NCBI GenBank assembly: GCA_002389055.1
Contig: DGNT01000216.1
Location: forward strand, 1 to 47,055
Source of the DNA: Alcanivorax sp. UBA4485
GTDB taxonomy: Bacteria; Pseudomonadota; Gammaproteobacteria; Pseudomonadales; Alcanivoracaceae
Direction of reading: 5' to 3'
Length of the DNA: 47,055 nucleotides
Positions 7,435 to 16,520 of the stretch are shown in pieces. Position 1 is the stretch's first letter. Each line of letters starts with the position of its first letter. Both the position numbers and the translations under genes were made by a program. The notes beneath the pieces are model-generated. The model was given only the letters and a program-made list of their open reading frames with translations, did no database searches and was not told the origin of the DNA.

Positions 7435-8745
7435 CTATTTCGGGCGCTTGTCGAAGACGTGTTTGGCCTTGCCTTCGGAGCGGGCCAGCGTGCCCGGTAC
7501 AGCGACTTCGATTTTGGTGCTGATACCGATGTGAGTCTTAACCCGGTGCTGCAGTTCCTTGGCGGCGTCGCCGGTGGCGCTGTCGCCGCCGGCCGCTTCC
7601 GGCTTCAGTTCCACGCGCACGGTCACCATGTCCAGGTTGCCGTCCTTTTCCACATGGATTTCGTAGTGCGGCGACAGCGCTTCGATCTTGAGGATCTGCT
7701 CTTCCACCTGGGTGGGGAAGACGTTGACGCCACGGATGATCAGCATGTCGTCGCTGCGGCCGGTGATCTTATCGATGCGGCGCATGGGCCGCGCGTGGCC
7801 CGGCAGCAGCCGGGTCAGGTCGCGGGTGCGGTAGCGCACGATGGGCAGCGCTTCCTTGGTGAGCGAGGTGAATACCAGCTCGCCGTATTCTCCGTCGGGC
7901 ACCACCTCACCGGTTTCCGGGTTGATGATCTCCGGGTAGAAATGATCTTCCCAGATGGTGGGGCCGTCCTTGCTTTCGATGCATTCCATGCCGACGCCGG
8001 GGCCCATCACTTCGGACAGGCCATAGATATCCAGCGCATGGATACCGAGCCGCGCTTCCAGTTCCTCGCGCATGGTCTGGGTCCAGGGTTCGGCGCCAAA
8101 GATGCCGACCCGCAGGCTGGTGCTTTTCGGGTCGATGCCCTGGCGCTCCATCTCGTCGGCGATGTTGAGCATGTAGGACGGCGTCACCATGATGATGTTG
8201 GGCTTGAAGTCCTGGATCAGCTGCACCTGCTTCTCGGTCTGGCCACCGGACATGGGCACCACGGTGCAGCCCAGTTTCTCGGCGCCGTAATGCGCGCCCA
8301 GGCCGCCGGTGAACAGGCCGTAGCCGTAGGCCACATGAACGATGTCGCCGGCGTGACCGCCAGCGGCGCGGATCGAGCGCGCCATCACGCTGGACCAGAC
8401 GTCGATGTCGTTCTGGGTGTAGGCCACCACGGTGGGCTTGCCGGTGGTGCCACTGGAGGCGTGCACGCGCACCACGTCGCGCATGGGCGTGGCGATCATG
8501 CCGAACGGATAGTTGTCACGCAGGTCGTTTTTCACCGTGAACGGAAAATGCTTCAGGTCGTCCAGGCTGCGCAGGTCGTAAGGGTGCACGCCGGCGGCGT
8601 CGAAACTTTTTCGGTAGTGCGCCACGTTGTTGTATGCGTGGGTCAGGCTCCAACGCATGCGGTCGAGCTGCAGTTCACGAAGCTGGGCCAGATCGCCCCG
8701 CTCCACCGGGTCAAAACGATTCTCAAGATTAAACGGCATATCCAT
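7435..8745 (-). CDS. paaK: Phenylacetate-CoA ligase
   Basis: Cytoplasmic AMP-forming ligase that makes phenylacetyl-CoA from phenylacetate, ATP and CoA, the entry step of the paa pathway. The 436-residue protein carries the P-loop ASSGTTGKPTVVAY (residues about 96–109), the FGAEPWTQ and YGLSEVMGPGVG adenylate-binding motifs, and the C-terminal hinge RGVNVFPTQVEEQIL. ATG at 8745 is chosen (AAGGCAG upstream); a GTG one codon earlier is possible. It is the last gene of a minus-strand paaG-paaI-paaK operon, ended by the hairpin at 7331–7355. Confidence 0.95.
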   Translation of the reverse strand: MDMPFNLENRFDPVERGDLAQLRELQLDRMRWSLTHAYNNVAHYRKSFDAAGVHPYDLRSLDDLKHFPFTVKNDLRDNYPFGMIATPMRDVVRVHASSGTTGKPTVVAYTQNDIDVWSSVMARSIRAAGGHAGDIVHVAYGYGLFTGGLGAHYGAEKLGCTVVPMSGGQTEKQVQLIQDFKPNIIMVTPSYMLNIADEMERQGIDPKSTSLRVGIFGAEPWTQTMREELEARLGIHALDIYGLSEVMGPGVGMECIESKDGPTIWEDHFYPEIINPETGEVVPDGEYGELVFTSLTKEALPIVRYRTRDLTRLLPGHARPMRRIDKITGRSDDMLIIRGVNVFPTQVEEQILKIEALSPHYEIHVEKDGNLDMVTVRVELKPEAAGGDSATGDAAKELQHRVKTHIGISTKIEVAVPGTLARSEGKAKHVFDKRPK

Positions 8746-8776
8746 CACTGCCTTTTTCTTTGCTGATTTTGTTGTA

Positions 8777-9265
8777 TTACTGCTCGCTTTCGGCCTCGTG
8801 GATCACCGGGCCGCGGACCTTGTAGGACTTGCCACGGAACAGGGCCACCAGTTCATCACGGCCGTTACTGACACGGACATCGTAAACCCCGGTGCGCCCC
8901 TTGCGGGTCTGTTCGCGGGCTTCGGCGGTGAGCACGTCGCCGAGCTTGCCCGGCGCCACGTAATCGATCGAACAGCCGGACGCCACGGTGGCTTCGTTGT
9001 AGGTGTTGCAGGCGAACGCGAACGCGGAATCCGCCAGCGTGAAAATATAACCGCCGTGGCAGGAATCGTGGCCCTGGATCATCGCCTCGGTGACCGGCAT
9101 GGACAGCACCGCCCGGCCGGGGCCAATCTCTTCCACCTGCATATCCAGGTGCTGGCTGGCACGGTCACGCTGATACATGGCGTCCGCGCAGCGGCGCGCC
9201 AGTTGCTGTTCCGAAGCCTGGGCGGCCAGCGGGCCGGCGGCGAACGATTCGCGGGTATCAGACAT
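8777..9265 (-). CDS. paaI: Hotdog-fold acyl-CoA thioesterase PaaI
   Basis: A 162-residue thioesterase that hydrolyses phenylacetyl-CoA and ring-hydroxylated dead-end CoA esters, protecting the CoA pool when the paa pathway stalls. The hotdog active site is clear: HGG at 70–72 and the catalytic Asp at 79 in HGGYIFTLADSAFAFACN. The ATG with GAGGA upstream gives the expected length. The longer reading into the paaG spacer has no support. It lies between paaG and paaK in the same operon. Confidence 0.9.
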   Translation of the reverse strand: MSDTRESFAAGPLAAQASEQQLARRCADAMYQRDRASQHLDMQVEEIGPGRAVLSMPVTEAMIQGHDSCHGGYIFTLADSAFAFACNTYNEATVASGCSIDYVAPGKLGDVLTAEAREQTRKGRTGVYDVRVSNGRDELVALFRGKSYKVRGPVIHEAESEQ

Positions 9266-9311
9266 CAAGAGCGTCCTCGTTGTTATTCCACGTTGGTGCG
9301 TTGGAGAGCGG

Positions 9312-10121
9312 CTATTCGCCGGTGAACCGCGGCGCGCGCTTCTCCATAAAGGCACTGACGCCTTCACGGTAATCCTGGCTGCGGCCGGCCTGACGCTGCA
9401 GGTCGCGCTCCAGATCCAGTTGCGTGTCCAGGTCATTGCCGGTGCTGTCGTTCAGCGCCTGCTTGATCAGCGCCAGCCCACGGGTGGGCTGGGTGGCCAG
9501 ATGCCGGGCCAGGTCGGTGGCGGTCTGGCGCAGGGCGTCATCCTCCACCATCTGCCAGATCAGCCCCCAGTCGGCGGCCTGCTCCGCGCTCAGTTTGTCG
9601 CCGAGCATCGCCAGGCCCTTGGCGCGGGCCGTGCCCACCAGGCGCGGCAACTGCCAGGTGCCGCCGGAATCCGGCACCAGGCCGAGCTTGCAGAACGCCT
9701 GGATGAATTTGGCGGAGCGGGCGGCGATCACCAGATCACAGGCCAGGGCGATGTTGGCGCCGGCACCGGCGGCCACGCCGTTCACCGCGCAAACCACCGG
9801 CAACGGCAGCGCGGTGAGCGTGCGCACCAGCGGGTTGTACCAGGTCTCGATGGAGTGCCCCAGGTCGGGCGCGGCATCGGCGCCGGCGTCGGGGGATACC
9901 GCCCGGTCGGACAGATCCTGGCCGGCGCAGAAGCCGCGGCCGTTACCGGTAATCAGCAACGCCCGGCACTCACCGCCCTGACGGGCCTGTTCCACCAGGC
10001 CGAGCGCTTCGCGCACCTCCCGGTGCATGGCTTCATTGAAGCTGTTGAGGCTGTCCGGGCGGTTCAGGACCAGCGTGGCCACGCCGTCCTGGAGACTGAA
10101 TTCGATGGTGTCGAAGGCCAT
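9312..10121 (-). CDS. paaG: Ring 1,2-epoxyphenylacetyl-CoA isomerase (oxepin-CoA forming)
   Basis: Crotonase-fold enzyme converting ring-1,2-epoxyphenylacetyl-CoA to oxepin-CoA, and also isomerising a later enoyl-CoA. The 269-residue protein has the oxyanion-hole segments GNGRGFCAGQDL and NGVAAGAGANIALACD. It also has the PaaG-type acid in GLVPDSGGTWQLPR (Asp at about 151). ATG 10121 is preceded by AGGGGCGCC and matches family length; the longer upstream reading runs through the promoter. It is the first gene of the paaG-paaI-paaK operon. A single crotonase gene is present, so PaaF (the hydratase) must be encoded elsewhere. Confidence 0.92.
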   Translation of the reverse strand: MAFDTIEFSLQDGVATLVLNRPDSLNSFNEAMHREVREALGLVEQARQGGECRALLITGNGRGFCAGQDLSDRAVSPDAGADAAPDLGHSIETWYNPLVRTLTALPLPVVCAVNGVAAGAGANIALACDLVIAARSAKFIQAFCKLGLVPDSGGTWQLPRLVGTARAKGLAMLGDKLSAEQAADWGLIWQMVEDDALRQTATDLARHLATQPTRGLALIKQALNDSTGNDLDTQLDLERDLQRQAGRSQDYREGVSAFMEKRAPRFTGE

Positions 10122-10192
10122 GAGGCGCCCCTGTTTGAAATCGAAAAGCGGCGGAAAAGCGGCCGCCCAGGGCGGGCCGCGACCTGCTTCCG

Positions 10193-10220
10193 AGCATAGC
10201 CAAAACATGACACCAGTCAA
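10193..10220 (-). promoter_or_regulatory. paaG promoter with PaaX-like motif in the spacer
   Basis: On the minus strand a TTGACT −35 box (10220–10215) and a TATGCT −10 box (10198–10193) are separated by 16 bases. The spacer contains GTGTCATG, the reverse of the ATGACAC word also found in the paaA and transporter promoters. A repressor bound there would block RNA polymerase. Inferred from sequence. Confidence 0.6.
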
Positions 10221-10221
10221 T

Positions 10222-10469
10222 ACACATCACGGCAATTCATGTATCGAATAGGAGGGGAAAGCGACTCGGGGATTGCCCCTCTAATTTTATTTTCTCTTTA
10301 TTATCAATGCTCTACAAACACAAATCGGGCGAGCGCCATAATGTTACAAAATCGGGGAACAAGGCGCTGATTACAGGTCAAATACCCCGCCTTCTACCTC
10401 AGAACCACTCGAACCCGCGTAGCAAAGGAGGGCTCTGTCAGGACAGTCGAAGGGAAGGTTTTGTGGGAT
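10222..10469. other. Upstream part of the paaX–paaG intergenic region
   Basis: AT-rich stretch (TTTTATTTTCTCTTTATTATC near 10285) upstream of the paaG promoter, then mixed sequence. No ORF with coding character and no further clear motif was seen. It may hold activator sites or paaX 3' sequence. Confidence 0.4.
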
Positions 10470-10520
10470 CCTGCCGGGCGGCGGAGCCGCCCTTTCGCGG
10501 GCAAGGCCCGCTCGCACAAG
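10470..10520. repeat. REP-like double palindrome
   Basis: Two adjacent perfect stems: GGGCGGC-GGA-GCCGCCC (10476–10492) and GCGGGC-AAG-GCCCGC (10497–10511), followed by TCGCACAAG. The second resembles the extragenic palindromic (REP) elements of Pseudomonas-type genomes (GCGGGCAAGCCCGC followed by a TCCTACA-like tail). Placed just after the paaX stop, it may also act as a transcription terminator. Only one copy was seen in the window. Confidence 0.6.
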
Positions 10521-10548
10521 TGCCCCCCCCAACCGGCTTAAAGGCAGC

Positions 10549-11475
10549 CTAATCGAGCCCGCCGAACCTTTGATAAAAGCTCTCGCCGGGTTCGGGCAGG
10601 GGGCCCTGGGCGGTTTCGGCGTGCTGGGAGATCCAGGCTTCCGCGCCCTGGTGGGTCAGCCGGTAGAGATTGCGGGCCAGTTGGCGGGCGGCGCGCCCTT
10701 CCCAGTCGGCGGGCAGCAGCTCTTCGGGGAGCAGCGGGTCACGCAGCAGCAGCTTGCGGTATTCGTGAATCAGTAATACCCGCGCCAGAAAGCACTCCCG
10801 GGGCGGCAGGTTCTTCTGCTTTTTCATCTGGTTCCAAAGCGGCCGGAACTGATCCAGAAAGTCCCGGTAGCCGTCGGCGAGCTGATCCAGATTCCAGGCT
10901 TCACGCACCTGCAGCCGCAGCGGTCTGGCGGCGAAGCTCTCATGGGTGTCGGTCTGGAAGATGATGGCGTCGTCCAGGGCGCCCAGCTCCTGCAGCGACG
11001 CGTTCAGCTCGGCACGGTCCACGCCGGGGTGCGCCAGCACGGTGGGCGCGAACGCGCCGAAGCCCATCCACTCCAGTTCCTGGCGGGTATCGCGGCGCAG
11101 ATCCGGGCTCAGCTGATTCAGCACCACCAGGGTCCAGGCCCCGTCCCAGGCCGGCTGCACCCCGGAATAGACGCGCTTAAAGGCTTTCTCGAAGCGGCGC
11201 CGGCCGGCGCCGGTGAGGCCGTAATAGCTGCGCCGCCCCACTTTTTCCGCCATCAGCCAGCCTTCGCGAGTGAGCCGGAACACCGAGGTACGCACCAGCC
11301 GCTGGCTCACGCCCATGGGCGCCAGCAACTCAATCAGGCTGCCCAGCCACACGGTGCCGCCACGCGGCACGATGGCGTCGCCGAACAGGGTAATAATCAG
11401 TGATCCGGTGCGCAGCGGGCGCTGCTGCTGAAAGCGTTTAATCAACAGTTCCAGGTGGTCAGACTGCAAATCCAC
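10549..11475 (-). CDS. paaX: Phenylacetic acid degradation operon repressor PaaX
   Basis: A 308-residue PaaX-family repressor that senses phenylacetyl-CoA. The N-terminal winged-helix region (LRTGSLIITLFGDAIVPRGG, then VRTSVFRLTREGWL) and the central domain (WTLVVL, FGAFAPTVLAHP) are characteristic. A GTG start is used with AAGGGAACG upstream. Located upstream of paaG on the same strand and divergent from the ABC importer. Its own promoter region carries TATGACACA at 11529–11537, suggesting autoregulation. Confidence 0.92.
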   Translation of the reverse strand: MDLQSDHLELLIKRFQQQRPLRTGSLIITLFGDAIVPRGGTVWLGSLIELLAPMGVSQRLVRTSVFRLTREGWLMAEKVGRRSYYGLTGAGRRRFEKAFKRVYSGVQPAWDGAWTLVVLNQLSPDLRRDTRQELEWMGFGAFAPTVLAHPGVDRAELNASLQELGALDDAIIFQTDTHESFAARPLRLQVREAWNLDQLADGYRDFLDQFRPLWNQMKKQKNLPPRECFLARVLLIHEYRKLLLRDPLLPEELLPADWEGRAARQLARNLYRLTHQGAEAWISQHAETAQGPLPEPGESFYQRFGGLD

Positions 11476-11528
11476 GGCGTTCCCTTACCCCTTGAAATGA
11501 TTCGACATACTACCAAACGGTTTTTCTA

Positions 11529-11537
11529 TATGACACA
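11529..11537 (+). promoter_or_regulatory. Candidate PaaX box 1 (TATGACACA)
   Basis: Nine-base word repeated exactly at 11592–11600 in the same divergent intergenic region and nearly so in the paaA (TACGACACA) and paaG (CATGACACC) promoters. On the minus strand it overlaps a weak −35 position for paaX (TGTCAT, 17 bases before TAGTAT). PaaX binding is inferred. Confidence 0.5.
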
Positions 11538-11591
11538 AACCACTCACGAAATCCAAGCAAAAACGGGCACTTGGCGCATCGACCTCACTTT

Positions 11592-11600
11592 TATGACACA
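11592..11600 (+). promoter_or_regulatory. Candidate PaaX box 2 (TATGACACA)
   Basis: Second exact copy of the nine-base word, 12 bases upstream of the −35 box of the ABC-importer promoter. Its placement fits control of the importer operon by the paa regulator. Confidence 0.5.
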
Positions 11601-11612
11601 CTAAACGCCGTA

Positions 11613-11641
11613 TTGACTTGTATGGTGTATCGCTTTATACC
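11613..11641 (+). promoter_or_regulatory. Sigma70-type promoter of the ABC-importer operon
   Basis: TTGACT (11613–11618) and TATACC (11636–11641) separated by exactly 17 bases, about 85 bases before the substrate-binding-protein start. Confidence 0.6.
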
Positions 11642-11727
11642 TGTACCCATAGCGCGGCCCGCATGGGACCTGATGGCCGCTTGAAAACAACAAATTCGCC
11701 CCCGGGCATACGTGTATAGGTGTGATA

Positions 11728-12885
11728 ATGAAAACAACGCTGAAACAGCTGGCCGCCGGCGCGGTCGCCGCCCTGAGCCTCGGCCTGATGGCCGCCCCCG
11801 CGCTGGCCGCGGATACCATTCGTATTGGCTCCTTCCTTTCTGTTACCGGACCCGCTTCGTTTTTGGGCGATCCGGAACTGAAAACCCTGGAACTCTACAT
11901 CGACAAACTGAACGAAGACGGCGGCCTGCTCGGCAAGCAAGTGGAGCTGGTGCACTACGATGACGTGGGCGACGCCGCCAAGGCGCGCACCTTCGCCAAC
12001 CGCCTGCTGCGCCAGGACCGCGTCGATATCATCGTCGGCGGCTCCACCACCGGCGCCACCATGGCGGCGGTGCCGTTGATCGAACAGGCCGGCGTGCCGT
12101 TTATTTCCCTGGCGGGCGCCGAAACCATCACCACGCCGGTGAAAAAGTGGGTGTTCAAAACCCCGCAGTCCGACCGCCAGGCGGCCCGCCGCGTGCTGAT
12201 CGACATGAAAGAACGGGGCATCACCAAGATCGGCCTGATTTCCGGCACCGGCGGCTTCGGCGCGTCCGGCCGCAACGTCACCAAGGAAATCGCCGGTGAC
12301 ATGGGCGTGGAAATCGTCGCCGACGAGACCTACAACCCTAAGGACACCGACGTCACCTCTCAGCTGACGCGCATCCGCGGCACCGAGGGCGTGCAGGCGA
12401 TCCTGAACTTCGACTTCGGGCAGGGCCCGGCCATCGTCACCCGCAACTACGACCAGCTGGGCATCGATCTGCCGTTCTACCAGTCCCACGGCGTCGCTTC
12501 CGACAGCTTCCTGGAACTGGCCGGCGACGCCGCCAACGGCCTGCGCCTGCCCGCTTCCGCCCTGCTGGTGGCGGACAAACTGCCCAAGTCCGACCCGCAG
12601 TATCAAGTGCTGAACCGCTACAAGAACGACTACGAAGGCCACTACAACGAGTCGGTCTCCACCTTCGGGGCCTACGCCTACGACGGTCTGCAATTGGCGA
12701 TCCGGGCGATCAAACAAGCCGGCTCCACCGATAAGGCCAAGGTGCGCGACGCCCTGGAAAGCATCGACGGCTATGTGGGCGTCACCGGCACCTACCGGCT
12801 GAGCGCGGACGACCACATGGGTCTGGACGCCGAGTCCTTCCGCATCCTGGAAGTGAAAGACGGCGACTGGGCGCTGACACAGTAA
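11728..12885 (+). CDS. Periplasmic substrate-binding protein of a LIV-type ABC importer
   Basis: A 385-residue periplasmic type I binding protein of the LivK/leucine-binding family. A Sec signal peptide is evident: MKTTLKQLAAG, a hydrophobic core, then cleavage at APALAADTIR. The mature domain begins with IRIGSFLSVTGPASFLGDP and shows the DDVGDAAKARTFANRLL and GGSTTGATMAAVPL motifs. The ATG at 11728 has AGGTG upstream; a GTG two codons earlier is possible. First gene of a five-gene importer operon next to paaX, with the paa-type motif in its promoter. The ligand is therefore more likely phenylacetate or a related aromatic acid than a branched-chain amino acid. That is inference. Confidence 0.88.
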   Translation: MKTTLKQLAAGAVAALSLGLMAAPALAADTIRIGSFLSVTGPASFLGDPELKTLELYIDKLNEDGGLLGKQVELVHYDDVGDAAKARTFANRLLRQDRVDIIVGGSTTGATMAAVPLIEQAGVPFISLAGAETITTPVKKWVFKTPQSDRQAARRVLIDMKERGITKIGLISGTGGFGASGRNVTKEIAGDMGVEIVADETYNPKDTDVTSQLTRIRGTEGVQAILNFDFGQGPAIVTRNYDQLGIDLPFYQSHGVASDSFLELAGDAANGLRLPASALLVADKLPKSDPQYQVLNRYKNDYEGHYNESVSTFGAYAYDGLQLAIRAIKQAGSTDKAKVRDALESIDGYVGVTGTYRLSADDHMGLDAESFRILEVKDGDWALTQ

Positions 12886-12975
12886 GCCCGCCCCGGGGCA
12901 CGGCCGGCGCCGTGCCCCGGCCCTGTTCCACCGCGTCTCACCGACCACCCTTCACCGACTACTCCGGGCACCCAC

Positions 12976-13851
12976 ATGTTCAGCGAGTTTTTCCAGTTCA
13001 GTTTCTCGGGGATCACCCTGGGCGCCATTTACGCACTGGTGGCGCTGGGCTTCACCCTGATCTACAACGCCAGCCACGTAATCAACTTCGCCCAGGGCGA
13101 GTTTCTGATGATCGGCGGCATGGGCACCGTGGTGTTGATGGACGCCGGCGCGCCTATCTATCTGGCGATTCCCGGCGCCATCGTGATGGCCGGCATCGCC
13201 GGGGTACTGCTGCACAAGCTGGCGATCGCGCCGGCAAAAAACGCCGACGTGGTGACGCTGATCATCATCACTATCGGTGCGTCGATTTTCCTGCGCGGCC
13301 TGGCGCAGATTTTCTGGGGCAAGGACTACCACGCCCTGCCCGCCTTCAGTGACACCGAATCCCTGTCCGTGGGCGGCGCGGTGCTGCTCACCCAGAGCCT
13401 TTGGATTCTCGGCATCGCCACGCTGCTGGTGGTCGCGCTGGGTCTGTTCTTTACTCGCACCGCCCTGGGCAAGGCCTTGCTGGCCACGTCGATGAACAAG
13501 GATGCCGCCAGCATGGTGGGCATCAAGACCGGCGCCATTCTGACGCTGGCGTTCGGCATCGCCGCGCTGCTGGGCGCGGTGGCCGGCGTGATCGTCGCAC
13601 CGATTACGTTCACCGCCTACGACATCGGCATCATGCTCGGCCTGAAAGGCTTCATCGCCGCCGCCATCGGCGGCCTGGGCAGCAGCACCGGCGCCATTCT
13701 CGGTGGCCTGCTTTTGGGCCTGGCGGAAGCCTACACCGCCGGCTACATCTCGTCGGACTACAAAGACGCGGTGCCTTTCGTGCTGATTCTGGTGATTCTG
13801 TTTTTCCTGCCCAATGGTTTGTTGGGCAGCCGGGCCGTGGAGCGCGTGTAA
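12976..13851 (+). CDS. LIV-type ABC importer permease 1 (LivH-like)
   Basis: A 291-residue inner-membrane permease with about eight hydrophobic segments. The LivH family signatures are present: GITLGAIYALVALGFTLIYN at the N-terminus, NFAQGEFLMIGG, and the cytoplasmic ATPase-contact loop GLGSSTGAILGGLLLGLAE. It lies 90 bases after the binding-protein gene. Its stop codon shares one base with the start of the second permease (TAATG), so translation is coupled. Confidence 0.9.
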   Translation: MFSEFFQFSFSGITLGAIYALVALGFTLIYNASHVINFAQGEFLMIGGMGTVVLMDAGAPIYLAIPGAIVMAGIAGVLLHKLAIAPAKNADVVTLIIITIGASIFLRGLAQIFWGKDYHALPAFSDTESLSVGGAVLLTQSLWILGIATLLVVALGLFFTRTALGKALLATSMNKDAASMVGIKTGAILTLAFGIAALLGAVAGVIVAPITFTAYDIGIMLGLKGFIAAAIGGLGSSTGAILGGLLLGLAEAYTAGYISSDYKDAVPFVLILVILFFLPNGLLGSRAVERV

Positions 13852-14833
13852 TGGCGACCGTCAAAACCCACCGTAAAGCGCCCGGCCTGATTGCCCTGTT
13901 CGTGATCCTCGCGGTGGCGCCGCTGCTGGCCGCCAACGCCTTCCACTATGACCTGATGATCAAAATCTGCCTGACCGCGATCGTAGCGGTGGGGCTGAAC
14001 CTGCTGGTGGGCTACGCCGGCCAGGTGAGCCTGGGCCACGCCGCCTTCTATGCCGGCGGCGCCTACGCCAGCGCGCTGCTCACTCAGAATTATGAATTCG
14101 CCCCGCTGCCGGCGATGCTCACCGCCGCCGTGGCGGTGGGCAGCCTGGCCTGGCTGGTGGGCCGGCCGATTCTGCATTTGAAGGGTCACTACCTGTCCAT
14201 GGCCACCCTGGGCCTGGGGGTGATCGCCGCCATCGTGATCAACAACGAAGACCAGATCACCGGCGGGCCGGATGGCCTGCCGGTGGCGCCGCTGTCGCTG
14301 TTCGGCCACGAGCTGAGCGTGTTCGGCAGCTACGAGTGGTTCGGCATGACGATTACCGGCACCCAGCTCTGGTACCTGCTCGCCGCCGGCGCGCTGTTCC
14401 TGGCGGTGTGGCTGGCGCTGAACCTGATCGACTCGCCGCTGGGCCGCGCCCTGCGCGCCCTGCACGGCTCCGAGATCGCCGCCCAGGTGGCCGGCGTCGA
14501 CACCGCCAAATACAAACTGCGCGTGTTCGTGATCTCGGCGGTGTACGCCAGCGTGGCGGGCAGCCTGTACGCCCACTACAGCGGTTTTATCACACCGGAC
14601 ATCGCCTCCTTCGGCCACTCCATCGAGCTGATCACCATCGTGGTGCTGGGCGGCATGGCCTCCACCTACGGGGTGATTCTGGGCGCCGCCATCCTGCTTC
14701 TGATCCCGCAGTTCCTGACCGGCTTCCAGGAGCTGGAAATGGTGCTGTTCGGCGCCATCTTGATGGCGGTGATGATTTTCATGCCGCGCGGCCTGGTGCC
14801 CACCATCGCGCGGCGCTTCCAGAAGGAGGCCGC

Positions 14834-14837
<4 letters not shown>
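13851..14837 (+). CDS. LIV-type ABC importer permease 2 (LivM-like)
   Basis: A 328-residue inner-membrane permease of the LivM family, with the motifs VGLNLLVGYAGQVSLGHAAF, the long helix region following LLTQNYEF, and the coupling loop GRALRALHGSEIAAQVAGVD. The start ATG overlaps the previous stop by one base. The stop overlaps the following ATPase start (ATGA). It pairs with the LivH-like permease to form the transmembrane channel. Confidence 0.9.
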
Positions 14838-15615
<778 letters not shown>

Positions 15616-15619
<4 letters not shown>

Positions 15620-16332
15620 GCGAGACCCTGCTCGACCTGAGCGGCATCCGCACCGGCTACGGCCGCATCGAAGCGCTGCACGGCCTGGACGTGACCATCG
15701 ACAAGGGCGAAACCGTGGCGCTGGTGGGCGCCAACGGCGCCGGTAAATCCACTCTGCTGCGGGTGATCTCCGGCCTGCAGCCGTTGAGCGGCGGCAGCGT
15801 CACTTTTGACGGCGACAATCTGGCCCGCTGCAAGGCCGCCGACCGCGTCCATCGCGGCATCGTCCAGGTGCCCGAAGGCCGCCAGGTGTTCGCCGGCCTG
15901 TCGGTGGAAGACAACCTCACCCTGGGCGCCTTCAGCCGTCGCCGGGACAAGACCGTCCCCGACGATCTGGACGCCATGTACCAACGCTTCCCGATCCTCA
16001 AGGAAAAGCGCCGCCTGCACGCCGGCAACCTGTCCGGCGGCCAGCAGCAGATGCTGGCCATGGCCCGCGCGCTGATGGCCAAACCCAAGCTGCTGCTGCT
16101 CGACGAGCCCAGCATGGGCCTGGCGCCGCTGATCATCGACGAGATTTTCGGCATCATCACAGAGCTGAAACAGGAAGGCATCACTATTTTCGTGGTGGAA
16201 CAGAACGCCTCCGAAGCGCTGGCCATCGCGGACCGCGGCTACGTGCTGGAGACCGGCGACATTGTCGCCACCGGCAGCGGCGAAATGCTGCTCAACGACG
16301 ACAGTGTGAAAGCCGCCTACCTGGGCGGATGA
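15616..16332 (+). CDS. LIV-type ABC importer ATPase 2 (LivF-like)
   Basis: A 238-residue ATP-binding subunit, LivF type. Walker A GANGAGKSTLLR, signature LSGGQQQMLAMARAL, Walker B LLLLDEPSMGLAP and H-loop region FVVEQNASEAL. Here the switch position has Gln, as is normal for LivF. The C-terminal LETGDIVATGSG matches the family. Last gene of the importer operon, followed by a strong terminator at 16357. Confidence 0.93.
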
Positions 16333-16356
16333 CCCTCGACCAGGATTATTGAGCAG

Positions 16357-16391
16357 GCGCTACGCCACTACCCCGGCGTAGCGCTTTTTTT
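16357..16391 (+). terminator. Rho-independent terminator of the ABC-importer operon
   Basis: Perfect 10-base stem GCGCTACGCC / GGCGTAGCGC with an 8-base loop, followed by seven T residues. Confidence 0.9.
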
Positions 16392-16520
16392 ATGGCACGG
16401 CCATCGAAACGATCACCCGGACCAGATCCACGCCACAAAACTGCCACCGGTTTGTCACCGTCTCTGCCTAGGCTCCTCTGCTGACATTCTATTTCGTCTT
16501 CAGATTGCCCGGAGCTTGCC

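Noticed and set aside
11635..12948. A 437-residue minus-strand frame opposite the ABC binding protein
   Set aside because: Shadow of a signal-peptide-bearing binding protein; no recognisable domain of its own.
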